A stretch of 64,000 nt of DNA from Asterias amurensis (Eukaryota; Echinodermata; Asteroidea; Forcipulatida; Asteriidae): positions 3,735,501-3,799,500 of the forward strand of contig NC_092660.1 in assembly GCF_032118995.1 (NCBI RefSeq), in the 5' to 3' direction. The notes below the pieces were generated by a model, which was given only the letters and a program-made list of their open reading frames with translations, was not told the DNA's origin and did no database searches. Positions 25,331-37,329 of this stretch are shown here, piece by piece; position 1 is the first letter of the stretch, and each line of letters opens with the position of its first letter. The position numbers and the translations under genes are program-made.

Positions 25331-28300
25331 ATGGGGAACTGTTTGACTGGCCATGCGGCCGATGATCTGTCTTTACTACACGAAGAATCGGACCATGTCT
25401 CGGATCGTCTCGGACCCCCACCACCGTATCAGGTAAAAAACGATAACAAAGACTATACATGAGTTGATAAACAAAGGCTATACACACAATCGGGACGGAA
25501 ATAACCCATTTCAGTGTACTAGGTTTGTATAGTCATGGAGGTATAGCGTGTTTTGTGTATGAATGTGGTGTAACAACTAAAGTAAACATGATGAGTCTGC
25601 ATAATAAAATAAAAAAACCTTTTTGGGTGTGTTTGACTTGGTTGGTTTCTACCTCAATGGATGGTTGGCTAACAATCATGACAATAAAAATACATGTCTG
25701 AACAGCTGATTCATGTAACTTTGTTGTGTTCAGGGCTGATGAGAACATTTCAATCTTGAACTTGAAGTTTTGTCCAAATTTAGTTTTTTTACAATCCTGC
25801 TGGGTAAATAGAATTTAATGTTGTATTTTCTCCAAATAAATTAAGTCTGGCTCTTTGTTTGATAAACTTCTAAGTTCTATTGTATTTATACGAATACCCA
25901 TTTCTACTGCTTGAGCACGTACTAATCAACCACCCTTAGATTTATGTCAAAACTTATGGCTCCTGCTGAGTAAAACCATTGTAAACGTAGAAAGTCAAAG
26001 TCTATAGTATATGTTTGAAGATACCGTTTCAAAAAGCTCCTTGCATTGGCATTGCACTCCATGTTCAGCAGATGAGTTTATTCAATAGTTATTTACCAAA
26101 ACTTATACTATAGCACCTTAAATCAAAGTAGGGGTGAAAAGTAGGCACGCTAGATCTAGCCATGGAGGAGCTCTAGATAGGGCACTGAACAACTGGTGCT
26201 AGTCAAAAGCTAAGCAAAACATAGGAAAACTGATTTGTAAGGAAATTTAATTGTAGAGAAAATAACAACCTGAGTAAAAATTATTAAAAAAACATTAACC
26301 TGTACAGATACATGTCAATTGTTATTGTTAGTAAGACAAGGATCAAACTAGTTACCGACTGAAACGAAAATTGAAAAAGCAATCAAAAGGTAAATATGCC
26401 ATCATTTCAATATACCCCAAAGGATCTGGACCCTTGTTTAGTTTCATCGTTTTTCATTAGCAGTAACTCTCACCATGGAGCTTTGTATAGCTCAACACTC
26501 AAGGCTCGTGTGTGTGTTGCAGATTGTGTAAACAAAACAAACTATTACTCACTACTTTTTAGCCTTCCAACTCCTAAGTCCAAGCACTATGGACTGAGCT
26601 GAGGCTGCACTTTCTCATACAGGAAATACCCCTGATGGAGATCGCCCTGCCCCAGCTGGCTGGTGGTAGGATGTCTATCTCTGTTTGCACAGCATGCCAG
26701 GGCAAGCAGAGTCTTATCATGAAGGCTCATTCTGTACAAACTGAAACAAAATTACAAAATTGTAAGTCAGGAGCAGGCCTGATACTTCACGGAGGCAACG
26801 GAGGCGATTGCTTCCGTTGCCCCTTGCCATTGCCTTGGTGCCCTTGAAATGCTCCAGTAGAAATTTACAATTTCCTCATAGGGTGCCCTTTACCAAAGAG
26901 AAAATGCCTTGGTGCCCTTGCCCTTTCAAAAACGAAGCATACAGGCCTGCAGGAGTATACAGTGTTTACACAAATCAATGTTCAATCCAAATAATAACTA
27001 TTACAAGTTGTTTCAAAACCATTTTTTACCTGAATGCTAGCTGAAAGCTGAAAGACATTTCATACATTGTGAGTTGGAAGCTTCAATCCTCACTACTGTC
27101 AAACACCAAGGGTACAACTAAATTTTTCGTGCAAGAACTGTGGCCAATTCGCCTTGAAAAAAACAAAACAAAAACTTCCAGAATAAAAACATGTAGAATG
27201 CTCAAGATTGGCCTTTTCGAGCCAAAATAAACACCACAGACCTTGTTAATTCAGCATGTTTTAGACCAAAATTCTAGGGGTTCTTTCCTTTTTTGTAGCA
27301 TGGTTGTAAAATATTATTACAAATTGTGTTTTTTAAAAGACAACACGTTAGACTGTCCAAGGTCAAAGTGAAATCTTCTGAAACATTGCTACAATTTGTC
27401 GGAGGTCGGGAACTACAACAAAATCTTCTGCAAGCGGAAGTTTGACTAGGAGCAAAATCATCAAAGGGAACCTTCCTTGCCTAAAGCATCCTGCACTTGT
27501 ACTTTTATGTTAATTTGTTTCTTAATCTATGCACATATGTTAATGTGTGTCTTAATCTATGCACATGTGATTGGATAAATAGTGCGAAATCATCAAGGGG
27601 AACCTTCCTTTGCCTAAAGCATACTGTACTTGTACCTTTATGTTAATTTGTTTCTTAATATATGCGCATATGTTAATGTGTGTCCTAATATATGCGCATG
27701 TGATTGGATTAACAGGAAGAAGCCCCAGTGTATCACTTGAGTCCAAATCAAAGACGTACTGTCAGTCAACTCACAGAGGAGGAACAGGTGAAGATCGCTA
27801 AGAGGATAGGCCTTATACAGCACTTGCCAACCGGACTTCATGATGGCACTAAGAAGGCTAGAGAGTAAGTGATAAAGATGTTCTGTGTGAATAGAGAGTA
27901 CATAAGTCTCTACTTTTAGTTTGTACTGCGTTTCTTTGTTCTGCTGTCCGCTTAAATAATGTTCCTGTTATAAAGAGGTCATTAAATTGGCCAGTATGTG
28001 TGGTTTATAGCGAGAGAGGACTGTATGTGATCCCAGGATGAGTTATTGTAAAGGCAGTGGACACTATTGGTTAGTAATTACTCAAAATAATGATAAGCAT
28101 AAAACCTTACTTGGTAACGAGTAATGGGGAGAGGTTGATTCATTCATTCATAATTGGTTTATTATTTTAAAAACAAATTCCCATGGCGACCGGAGGTCGA
28201 ATTACAGGAAAATATACAGAGATTAAAACATAGGAAAAATCACCCGTTTTCACATTATTTAAGAAATAATTGATTAAGGAGAGACAAATATTTACAATGT

Positions 28301-29979
28301 ATAAAATAAATTGTTCTGAAAGTTGCGGGAAAAAAAAAAAGAAGGAAAAAAAAAAAAAAAAAAAAAAAAAAATTGTTGGCAAAGTCAAAGGGCGCATAAA
28401 AAGCTGCATTATATTGCAAATCAATTATTAAAAAGGCGTGTGAGGTGAGGGAGAGGGCTCTTTCTATAGCGCTCTGTTCGGCATTTAAACTGACCCAGAA
28501 GTCCGGAGTTCCTAAGTTGGTACCCACTATCATACCTCTGTGGCAACAGGCGCTTTAGGACTGATGAAGGGAGAGTTTTGGCAAAAGATTGGCACAAGTG
28601 GTTACGACGGCATACCAGTGTTTCAATATTGCACAATTGTAGAGCGTCTGAATAGCGCACGTAGTCAATGCCAAGAATAATTCTGCATGCGCGTTTTTGC
28701 ACCCTTTCCAGATCATTGCACTGCTTACTTGACAAAGCACCTGACCAGGCGGGTATAAGACATTGTGAGAAATGGCTCCCTCTGAAGTGACATAGTTTTC
28801 GTTTTCGAGAAACAAGTAATTTTCCTCGAATTTGATTTAGAGACCTCAGATTTAGAATTTGAGGTCTCAAAATCAACCATTTAAATGCACACAACTTTGT
28901 CTGACAAGGGTGTTTTTTCTTTCATTATTATCTGGCAACTTCGATGACCAATCAAGCTCAAACTTTCACAGGTTTGTTACTTTATGCATATAATGTTGAG
29001 ATACACCAAGTGAGAAGACTGGTCTTTGACAATTACCGAGTCCAGAGTCTTTAACTTAAAATGAATTTATATTACATGTATGTGCAAAAACACTCGGCAG
29101 CAGTACAACACACATTCTGTTAGTATCTTACTGGCCACAAGACAATTGTGGGGAAATTAACATAGTGAATGTTGTTGTGAAAACTGGTTGGCAGTAAACT
29201 GTCTCATGTGACATGGCCATTAGCCAAGATTTAATAAGGCCACATTTTATTAAGCTTTCTACTGGTAAGCAACTTTTCGTTCCACAAAATTTGACAGTGC
29301 AAGTTAGTGTTCCACAATTTACTTATACTGTTGTGTTCCTGATCTTTGTACAAGAACCGCCGACAAGATAAAGTGACTTTTGCTTTGTTTACAAACATGT
29401 AAGGTCAGTGTTATAAAAGAGACACTGTGCTAAAGACCGCTCCGTTATCATAAAACATCAGGGCCCAATTTCATGTAGCTGCTTAAAAAGCACATAAAGT
29501 TGCTTAACGCAACAAAATGATTCATGTACATGTACCTACCAGTTATAAGGCTACCAGGTACAATTTGTGACTAGTTTCCTGCTCATTTCTGCTTAGCAGA
29601 CAATTTCAAATAAAAGCAATGTTTCCTGTGAAGTGGCTCTATGAAATTGGTCCCTGCTAACAGGCTCTTTTAACTGGGGAAACGTCTAAGAAACAGTAAA
29701 GCTTTGTTGAAGCGTTTTTCTTTTATTGTGACACTCATTGCGACATGTTATGTAACCATGATAACAAAATGACCTTCATTTCTTTCAATTGTTTGTTTTG
29801 TTGCCAGGTGTGTTATTTGTATGTTGGATTTCCAGATGGGAGACGGTCTACGTTACCTACCATGTATGCATACGTATCACAAGAACTGCATTGATGATTG
29901 GTTAATGAGATCTTTTACTTGCCCGTCATGTATGGAGCCAGTGGACGCAGCCCTCTTATCAACGTATGAGACTCGCTAG
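25331..29979 (+). CDS. RNF11: RING finger protein 11
   Basis: Three exons: 25331-25432, 27716-27864 and 29808-29979, all with GT-AG junctions and matching phases, giving 140 residues (human 154). MGNC at the N-terminus offers N-myristoylation at Gly2 and palmitoylation at Cys4, so the protein probably sits on endosomal and other membranes. PPPPY (29-33) is the PY motif that recruits NEDD4-family ligases such as ITCH. LTEEEQVKIAKRIGLIQHLP lies in exon 2. The RING-H2 ligands are C85, C88, C103, H105, H108, C111, C122 and C125, all present. RSFTCPS keeps the position of the Akt-targeted threonine (T121 here). In vertebrates it modulates TGF-beta, EGFR sorting and A20-complex NF-kB control. Identity is essentially certain; the exact function here is inferred. 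Confidence 0.97.
27451..27715 (+). repeat. 132-133 bp tandem duplication at the RNF11 exon 2 acceptor
   Basis: Two copies (about 27451-27583 and 27584-27715) share ATCATCAA-GGGAACCTTCC through TGATTGGAT. The second copy ends in AACAG, the splice acceptor of exon 2; the matching position of the first copy reads AAATAG. Each copy also contains a smaller internal repeat around CTTAATCTATGCACATRTG. Confidence 0.85.
28048..29054 (+). mobile_element. Family-A MITE split by a LINE insertion (RNF11 intron 2)
   Basis: The left part (28048-28138) runs from AAAGGCAGTGGACACTATTG to GGGGAGAGGTTGA. The right part resumes at GTATAAGACATTGTGAG (about 28758) and ends in TCCAGAGTCTTTAA. The interruption falls within the otherwise continuous GAGGTTGATGGTATAA segment. 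Confidence 0.85.
28139..28757 (-). pseudogene. 5'-truncated L2/CR1-type non-LTR retrotransposon
   Basis: On the minus strand the frame reads SGALSSKQCNDLERVQKRAC, RIILGIDYVRYSDAL, and CRRNHLCQSFAKTL, which is the typical segment downstream of the reverse transcriptase domain in CR1/L2/Jockey-like LINEs. The minus-strand 3' end is a (GAAT)n tail (ATTC repeats at 28139-28151 on the plus strand), like L2 elements. A long A run at 28329-28371 is T-rich on the coding strand. No polymerase core is present. The reading frame runs on by chance into the flanking MITE. Confidence 0.75.
29461..29654. mobile_element. GGGCCC-type palindromic MITE (family D)
   Basis: Starts GGGCCCAATTTCATGTAGCT and ends GGCTCTATGAAATTGGTCCC; the termini are inverted repeats. 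Located in RNF11 intron 2 about 150 bp before exon 3. Confidence 0.75.
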
Positions 29980-30016
29980 TCACAAACACTCTGTGCCAAC
30001 ACGACAAAACACTTTT

Positions 30017-30576
30017 GGGCCCAATCTCATAAAGCTGAAACAAATTTCTGCGCTAAGCAAAAATTGAGTGGGGCACCAGTCTCGTTAATGTAAACATTGG
30101 CTGGCCAGTTTCTGTTAAAGACTCTGGACACTATTGGTAATTGTCAAAGACAAAGTCTTCTCACTTGGTGTATCTCAACATACATGTATAGGATGCATAC
30201 ATTAACAAACCTGTGAAAATTTGAGCTCAATTGGTCATCAAAGTAAAACAAAAAAAAATAGGGAAAGAAAAAAACACCCTTGTCACACAAAGTTGTGTGC
30301 CTTCAGATGCTTGATTTCGAGACCTCAAACTCTAAATCTGAGGTCTTGAATTCAAATTCGTTGAAAATTACTTCTTTCTCGAAACTACGTTACTTCAGAG
30401 GGAGCCGTTTCTCACAAAGTTTTATACTATCAACAGCTCTCCATTACTTGTTACCAACTAAGGTTTTATGCCATTAATTATTTTGAGTAATTACCAATAG
30501 TGTCCACTGCCTTTAAGCAACACTTCTCTGTGCTTAGCAAGGTTTTTGTGCTTACAGACTTTATGAAATTGGGCCC
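30017..30576. mobile_element. Family-D MITE interrupted by a family-A MITE
   Basis: GGGCCCAATCTCATAAAGCT at 30017 and TTTATGAAATTGGGCCC ending at 30576 are the two termini of one family-D element. The middle, 30115-30516, is a complete family-A MITE. Removing it leaves an uninterrupted family-D element joined at TTAA. Confidence 0.8.
30115..30516 (-). mobile_element. Family-A MITE, complete, nested
   Basis: 402 bp including TTAA at both ends. Termini are TTAAAGACTCTGGACACTAT and ATAGTGTCCACTGCCTTTAA. It carries the internal GAGACCTCAAA / TGAGGTCT palindrome. Confidence 0.85.
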
Positions 30577-30805
30577 ACTGCATAGCCACAATCAATGGTA
30601 CACTTCCTATCGCAATGACAACATACAGGTATGAACAACAGTTAAATTTCTTAGTAAATCTTTGAAGATCTTGTATTCGACAAACTCAAGCACTTGTTAT
30701 TCGTCATCGACACAGCGATTGATAATAATTGATGTATAAGAAGAATTAAGTAAGTGCTACATCAGAGGTTTGTAAACTTTTGTTCATAAAATGGACACCC
30801 AAAAT

Positions 30806-31178
30806 TAAGCTTGGGCGATATCACGCTATTATCGAATAGCGCGATATTAATTTGGAAACGATTTCGATATCGGTTCGATTTGGTTTTAATCGAAATATCG
30901 ATATATCGCGATATATCGCTTCGATTAATATTGATTAAATATTGCAATATCACGATGTAATTGCTAGCTGAGACATTTTGTACCCCATAGGTTTGGAGTA
31001 AAACCAGAAGAATAGGTCATTAGAACACCTAATGCTTTGACTGTCTCTTCTACAACTTTCACTTGGAGTTTGAAGACTGATGATGTCAAATTTAATTAAT
31101 CGCGGTTATATCGAATATATCGCGATATAATGTGGGCGATATATCGTGAATAAAATAAATCGATATCGCCCAAGCTTA
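30806..31178. mobile_element. TAAGCTTGGGCGATAT inverted-repeat MITE
   Basis: Left end TAAGCTTGGGCGATATCACG; right end CGATATCGCCCAAGCTTA. The interior contains dense ATCG/CGATAT palindromes (TATCGATATATCGCGATATA-type). About 373 bp with no coding content. A TA target duplication is possible but merges with the termini. Confidence 0.7.
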
Positions 31179-31918
31179 CCCAAACTGTGTAACCATGATT
31201 GTGGCTGTGCACTTCTACTTCATGTGCAAACAACATTCGTACCGAATTCTTTATAATAGTTCTTTGTCTTAATATATTCCTGGGGTAACAATGCAATTAA
31301 GTGTGCACACAGTTCGTTAAAAGTTATGTGGTTTGAACAAATCATTGAGTTTGCTTAGTTTTTAAACATTAATTAATGAAGTCATAATAATGAAGCCAAA
31401 TCAGAATAATCAACCACTGATGATCAGAAAAAAATCAACTTCTGACTGATCAGTTAAGTTCATGCATAGATGGTGATGTCTTGCATCGTCCTGTTTGTGT
31501 TAAGTTAGTTTGTGTCTGTTGATCTTTGTGATATATATGTTATTCAATCTTGTGTTACGCAACCATTGTATCCGTGTCGTAATGAAAACACTTAAACAAC
31601 ACTGTGCATCATAAATTGTACGTATGTACAATTTACATGATGCACATACATTGTAGCATCATCACGTGGTCCTTTTCTCAAATTACTGTTCGTTATCGAA
31701 ATTGGTTTTGTGGCACACCACACCACGGTACAGCAGAAGAAATCGTACTAGTTTAAAAGAATTATTGTACGGTAAGCCACCCAACCCAAAATTTTAAGAC
31801 ATGAGGATTGACACATCTACATACAAATTTTGATTGGCGTTGCTCATTTTGTTCACCTTTTCACCGATAGCGCAACACAAATGACTGGAGAAGAGATGTC
31901 TGTATCACACAAACATCA
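31179..31918. other. Intergenic, no feature seen
   Basis: AT-rich; includes a short inverted repeat around GTACGTATGTAC near 31620. No gene supported. Confidence 0.4.
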
Positions 31919-32159
31919 GGGCCTAATCATATAGAGCTGCTAAGCACACAAATTTGCTTAGCATGAAGTTTCTTCCTTGATAAAAACAGGATTACCAACC
32001 AAATTGCTACATGATTTTAAGTCACGCAAACAACAGCTGAATACCAGTAACAAGCAATATGCAACAAATGGAAATTTGGTTGGTAATCCTGTTATCCCAA
32101 GGAAGAATTTTCATGCTAAGCAAATTTTTGTGCTTAGCAGCTCTATGAGATTGGGCCCT
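31919..32159. mobile_element. Family-D MITE, complete
   Basis: About 241 bp. Left GGGCCTAATCATATAGAGCT and right AGCTCTATGAGATTGGGCCC. The arms contain GCTTAGCA-type subrepeats and ACAGGATTACCAACCAAATT with its inverted match AATTTGGTTGGTAATCCTGT. Confidence 0.8.
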
Positions 32160-33229
32160 ATTGTGATCCAGATGCGTAGACTTGCCAAGTCCCTCCTAGT
32201 AAATGTTGCGCCCTCTACCGCCCGGTGACTAATACACAAAACAGCCTCCCCAATCAAGACAATATCTGTTATGGGCAACAAGTCACTCTCACTTTCCTGA
32301 TATTTAATGTCCTGTTCCTTATTTCCTTTCCTGTTTTTAAGGGGGTGGGGGGTAAGGGACATGAGTTTTGCGGTTAACGTACATTAATTAATTTCTCCCC
32401 CTTTTTTTTTTTAGTGCCATTGTATTTTCTGAAGATTTTTTTGTATCACACTTTGGTCTTTTCAGTTATTTAGTTATACGAATACAAGTTATAGGCCCTA
32501 TGTTGGCCTACTGAGAAATATCATATATACTTCAGTTTAATTTTTTCTTGGAGGGGTTGCATTTTTTTTTTTGGGGGGGGGGCGTGCGTAGTATAAGAAA
32601 AGTTACCTTAATGAAGAATATATTGAAAATAGCATTTTTGCTGACGACTAAGATTTCACTTCAAAATGGACATGAAGCTTTTATTAAAGTACTCATTTCC
32701 CCTCAAAAGAATGCACTTAGTCTGCACTACAGTTCACAACCAATCAAAAGTATTTGACAATGTTGCGACACGGAAAAGTGATCTAAAAAAAACACATGCC
32801 ATGCTTTCTACTTGTACAATAAACACTGTTACAAAACCGTTGAACTGTTGGTACAATGATGAAACTAAACTTGCAGGAAATGGTTTGTTTATTCAAGGTG
32901 AAAGTGTAACACATGTCGGTTCAGTGTATCTGATTGGTGTGTTATAAACTGCATTAATGTGCCCAACTTTCTAACTGTTCCAACTAGAGTTGGAACTAGT
33001 CGCAGCGTTGTTAGCTGAGGGAAACTTGAGAAGATCGAATATTGCTTTAAGGCCCGCTTACAGACCCCTTGTATTTGATGTCACATCCTCAAACAGTAGC
33101 CTCACTGAGGAAAAAGGAAGCAGGTATTGGATGATAGCTGTTTTTGTTGCATAAAAATACGTATAAATGTGCGCATGACCTCCAAATACTAGCAGCGTTG
33201 CACGTTTAAATGTACAGTGGTTTGTACAT
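32160..33229. other. Intergenic, no gene supported
   Basis: Includes homopolymer runs (T at 32562, G at 32573). Open frames of 60-93 codons have no domains or splice context. Confidence 0.4.
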
Positions 33230-33249
33230 CACTTTCATGCAATCCCATG

Positions 33250-33382
33250 TATAGTTGGGCTGTCCCAACTGTAGTTGGGATCATACCCAACTATCATGAC
33301 TATAGAACATGGGCTCTCCCAACTGTAGTTGGAACCAATCCCATTCCAAGTTGGGCTCTCCCAACTTGGAACCAATCCCAAC
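33250..33382. repeat. Cluster of short CCCAACT / AGTTGGG palindromes
   Basis: At least six occurrences of CCCAACT or its complement lie within about 130 bp, several as perfect palindromes (CCCAACTGTAGTTGGG, CCCAACTGTAGTTGG). A related palindrome, TTCCAACTAGAGTTGGAA, lies near 32979. Confidence 0.7.
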
Positions 33383-34002
33383 TTTAGGATGATTTAAAGA
33401 TGGGACGGAGTATTAATTATGGTGATTTAAAAACCATTGTGTGCATGCCTTTTGCATGACATTTTTATTCATTGGAACTAATGTGAATTGTGATTATCAG
33501 AAATTTCACATAGTAAGATTCCAACTTTCTAGTACCGTTTAACATAATTTTGATAAATTGGTTGTTGAAAAGGAAAAACTTTATGATGTACATAAGTCAC
33601 ATCCAAACACGCAGCAAGTTTTAAGGCAGGACCAAAACTGTTGTCTGAAGGGCTTGGCTTGGCTTGTTGAGTTTGAGAACACAGTGTGTGGTAAAAGGAA
33701 AAGGTGCTGGATTTAATTGTCACTTTTTATGTATTTATTTATTGATTGTAGATGGGCAATGTGATTGTTTGTCTTTAAATTCAGTTGTTTCGTTGATGTA
33801 AACATTAGTTTATATAAACCTGTCAATGGAAATGGTTTAAAATAATGAAAGGACTGTACTAACAGAGGAAAGGGTTGGGCCAAAAATTTGTATCTTGGTT
33901 TTGGGTGTCACTGTGGAAAGGGCATAACATTAACATGGCAGCCATTTTGAAAAATGGCAGCCATCTTTTAAAAAGACGGCCGCCATCTTGGATTGTGAAT
34001 TT

Positions 34003-34312
34003 GTCAACACCATAGAGTTATATATAAGAACTAGAGCGTGCATGGCCTATATACGCGCCCCGGTATGCGAGCAGGCGGCCATTTTCTAAGTTGACAAAAC
34101 AGCTATCTCACAGCGTGTGTTTGTGCGGCCATTTTGTAAGTTGGACAAACCGCATCGCGTGAGGGTTCAATAAAAAAAAACCTCAAACGTGTGTTTCATA
34201 TTCAACGCGGGTGCAGAATGATGCGCTTGTCATCTTGCGGTCCCGTGGCGTTTGTGCACGAAACATCACTCGTGCGCCCTCTAGTTCTTATATATAACTC
34301 TATGGTCAACAC
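34003..34312. mobile_element. hAT-like non-autonomous element with 8 bp TSD
   Basis: Element 34011-34304 has terminal repeats CATAGAGTTATATATAAGAA and its inverted match TTCTTATATATAACTCTATG. It is bounded by the direct repeat GTCAACAC at 34003-34010 and 34305-34312. An 8 bp duplication and a CA...TG end fit the hAT superfamily. At 294 bp it has no transposase. Confidence 0.85.
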
Positions 34313-34547
34313 TGACTAATATTATTAAAAAAATTATCTGTTTAAATCTATGTATTTTTAAAAGGACTGGTTGTTGAAAAGCAGCAGTCACTATTGAATG
34401 GCAAATTATACAATACAATGTAAAAGAGGATAATTATAGTAAATCAGCATACAATTCAATCTCTTGGTAATAATTACAGATAATGACTTGTGGTATCAAG
34501 GATTTACCACAATTGATGAATACCAAAACCCAATGGATTTAGAGGCA

Positions 34548-34923
34548 GTGGACACTATTGGTGATTGTCAAAGACTAGTCTTCACAGTTGGTGTATCTCA
34601 ACATATGCATAAAAATAACTAACCTGTGAAAATTTGAGCTCAATTGGTCATCAAAGTTGCGAGATAACAATAAAAGAAGAAACCCCCTTGTCACACGAAG
34701 TTGTGTGCGTTTAGATGGTTGATTTCGAGACCTCAGGTTTCAATTCTGAGGTCTCGAAATCAAATTCGTGGAAAATTACTTCTTTCTCGAAAACTATGGC
34801 ACTTCAGAGGGAGCCGTTTCTTACAATGTTTTATACCATCAACCTCTCCCCATTACTCGTCACCAAGAAAGGTTTTATGCAACAAATATTTTGAGTAATT
34901 ACCTAAAGTGTCCTCTGCCTTAA
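34548..34923 (-). mobile_element. Family-A MITE
   Basis: Reverse-oriented copy from GAGGCAGTGGACACTATTGG to CTAAAGTGTCCTCTGCCTTA, with the internal GAGACCTCAGG / TGAGGTCTCG palindrome. Confidence 0.8.
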
Positions 34924-37329
34924 AAAAGCATGCAATGATTGAGACGGGAAGTTTGTTTTACTGTCAAAATCTACTTATAAACAAACATTTTACTCAATTG
35001 CAATGCACTTATTTTGAGAATAGTTAATTGGTTGTTTGTCTGACACACAGAAATTAATAACTTATAGTTGTGGTTTCTTTCAAATCATTAGTTCGCCCTT
35101 TATAGTTCATTCCTTTTCAATTTTCCATCTCTATTATGTTATCTATGTTGTGTTTATTTAGATTTTATCACATGTATATTAATTTATTTAGAGTTGTTAA
35201 GATTATTAAAATGCATTCACATCCACAGATTGTAATTGAAAACTTAATTAATTTTATTGTATATAATAAGGATAATGTTAAAGGGACTCGAACGTGATAT
35301 GAGTCGATAAAAGTAGCTTTACACAATTAAAGGTGTTGTCATTGAGTAAATCATGAACCTGTTGGATGTAAAGATCGCAAAGTATGACAGTGAATAAAGT
35401 TGGTCGTAGCAGGCATTCAGCTACAGTACACTTTAAATAATTATAAAATAGTTTAAAATATGTCTTTCTTTCTAGATTTCATGTTGATTTAAAATGGCCT
35501 CTTATTATAACATGGGCTTCAATCCTTCGGAGGACAGGTAGGGTCCTCTTCTCCCTGAGCCCCCGTCAAGAGCTTTGCCCTTAACCCCAGAGGCCCTTAA
35601 CCGGGCCCCACTGACCCTATCTCACAAGTGCTATAACTCCTGAAGTCCGCCCTCCCCACCTAACATTACAAAACACTCACATGAGCTTGGACCACATCCC
35701 AAAGTGGACTGGGCTTTTAGGTGTTTGCATGGCAGTGGCTGCTGACTGCACCCAATCAGCTTGTAAACCAAACTATAGACCATGTGAACTTTGTTTACAG
35801 TAATTTTGTAAACAATATTATTATGTGTGACCTTGTACATTCTTTGAGTATTCTGGCAGGCAAGATTCTGCACTGGTCCTATGGGAAAGTATACATTTTT
35901 GTGTCATAATATCCACATCAAACCAAGAGTTACGAAAGTAAAAGCTGGACAATTTTTGAGATGTGCCCCCTTTCATCATATCAAAAGTTGATTAGAATTA
36001 GAGGGTGCATGCAATCTCCATAAAATAGAAGATTTTATGTTTTCTTCCATTGAGGTGTGTACAAATCGTGCCTGCAGGAAGTCCAGGCTATGTGCCATAA
36101 CTCTGCTTCTATAAATTATTTTCAAACAATGAGTGATCTTGTAGTCTGATATATGCCCAAGGCGTACTTGGTAAAGTGCTATAATAAGAATCCAGTATTA
36201 TTAATATAATGGAGAGACAAAACAAAATTGAGAACTATAAATTGATTGTCCATAGATGAGCAATTAATTTTTTTTTTAACTGACCACCCTGCAACTACAA
36301 AGATTGATGTTTGGCTCTATAGAGCTGTAGTACCTTCAGTTTGGAATAATCCGATCTTCCAATGGCAAGTACAGTTTTTTTTCTTGCTTACAAAAAAAAA
36401 CAATGCCTTAATTATAATAATTTTCTTTTAAATCCACTCCCCTTATCACTTGCATGCTTTTGTGAGTTTTATTTTTCTTGTGTAGCCCTTAAACTTGTTC
36501 GTTAAATGATGTGTGCGATCATTTATTCTGAGTAACATTTTTTTGTAATAATAAAGATTATGAGTGAATTGATTTAATAATTGAATTAAATTTACTTGTT
36601 ACATGCGTTTCGTTATCTTCAAGGTTTTGTTTTTGTTTGCTTCGTCTGCACTTTCATTATGGTTTTTGCTGCTTTATAGCTTGCTATTGTATGTTAATTA
36701 TTTAAGGTTTTGTTTCTATAAAAAACTATTATTTTCTACATTTTCATAAGCGCTATTCGTTTTCTTTATCGGTGTATGTTTTTGTTTGTTTTGCAGCCAC
36801 TTTCGTTGTGGTTGTTGCATGCTTTGATAGTCCTAATGTATTTTTCTTATACCTGGTTTTGTTTCTATTATAATACATTACTTTTCATTCACGTCAGATT
36901 CATTGTGTGCTCCTTTTTGTTCATTTAGGGCTTTTGGCATAGGGCAAAATAACTTCTAGTAAGGTTATTGTAATGTAAAAAAAAAAACTAAAAAAAAAAA
37001 CTTGATATTTATTATTGCATAATTTATTTTTAGTTTTTTTGGGTACAATAAAATGTTGCGTTTTTTATTTAGGTCACTAAAAACTTTATTACCCAATAGC
37101 CATCCTTTCCTACAACTTTTTAATTTATTTTTTATTAAAGGCTACCCTGTTAAAACACGCCGAACAAACTTAATAATAATAGAACAGTAAGCCGGAAGTT
37201 TTTTGAGATCAATGTCAACCGTAAACTGACCGCAACAAACTTTGTCTGTATTATTTGCTATGCTTTCAGTAAGTTTGCATTCTACAGCTATGAATAATTA
37301 TTAGGGGAATTACCTAATAACACCTGTTG
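34924..37329. other. Intergenic, AT-rich
   Basis: About 2.4 kb with no supported gene. T-rich stretches and short A runs dominate 36240-37130. Confidence 0.45.

Noticed and set aside
28421-28894. 157-codon gene on the minus strand
   Set aside because: A LINE remnant fused by chance to MITE sequence.
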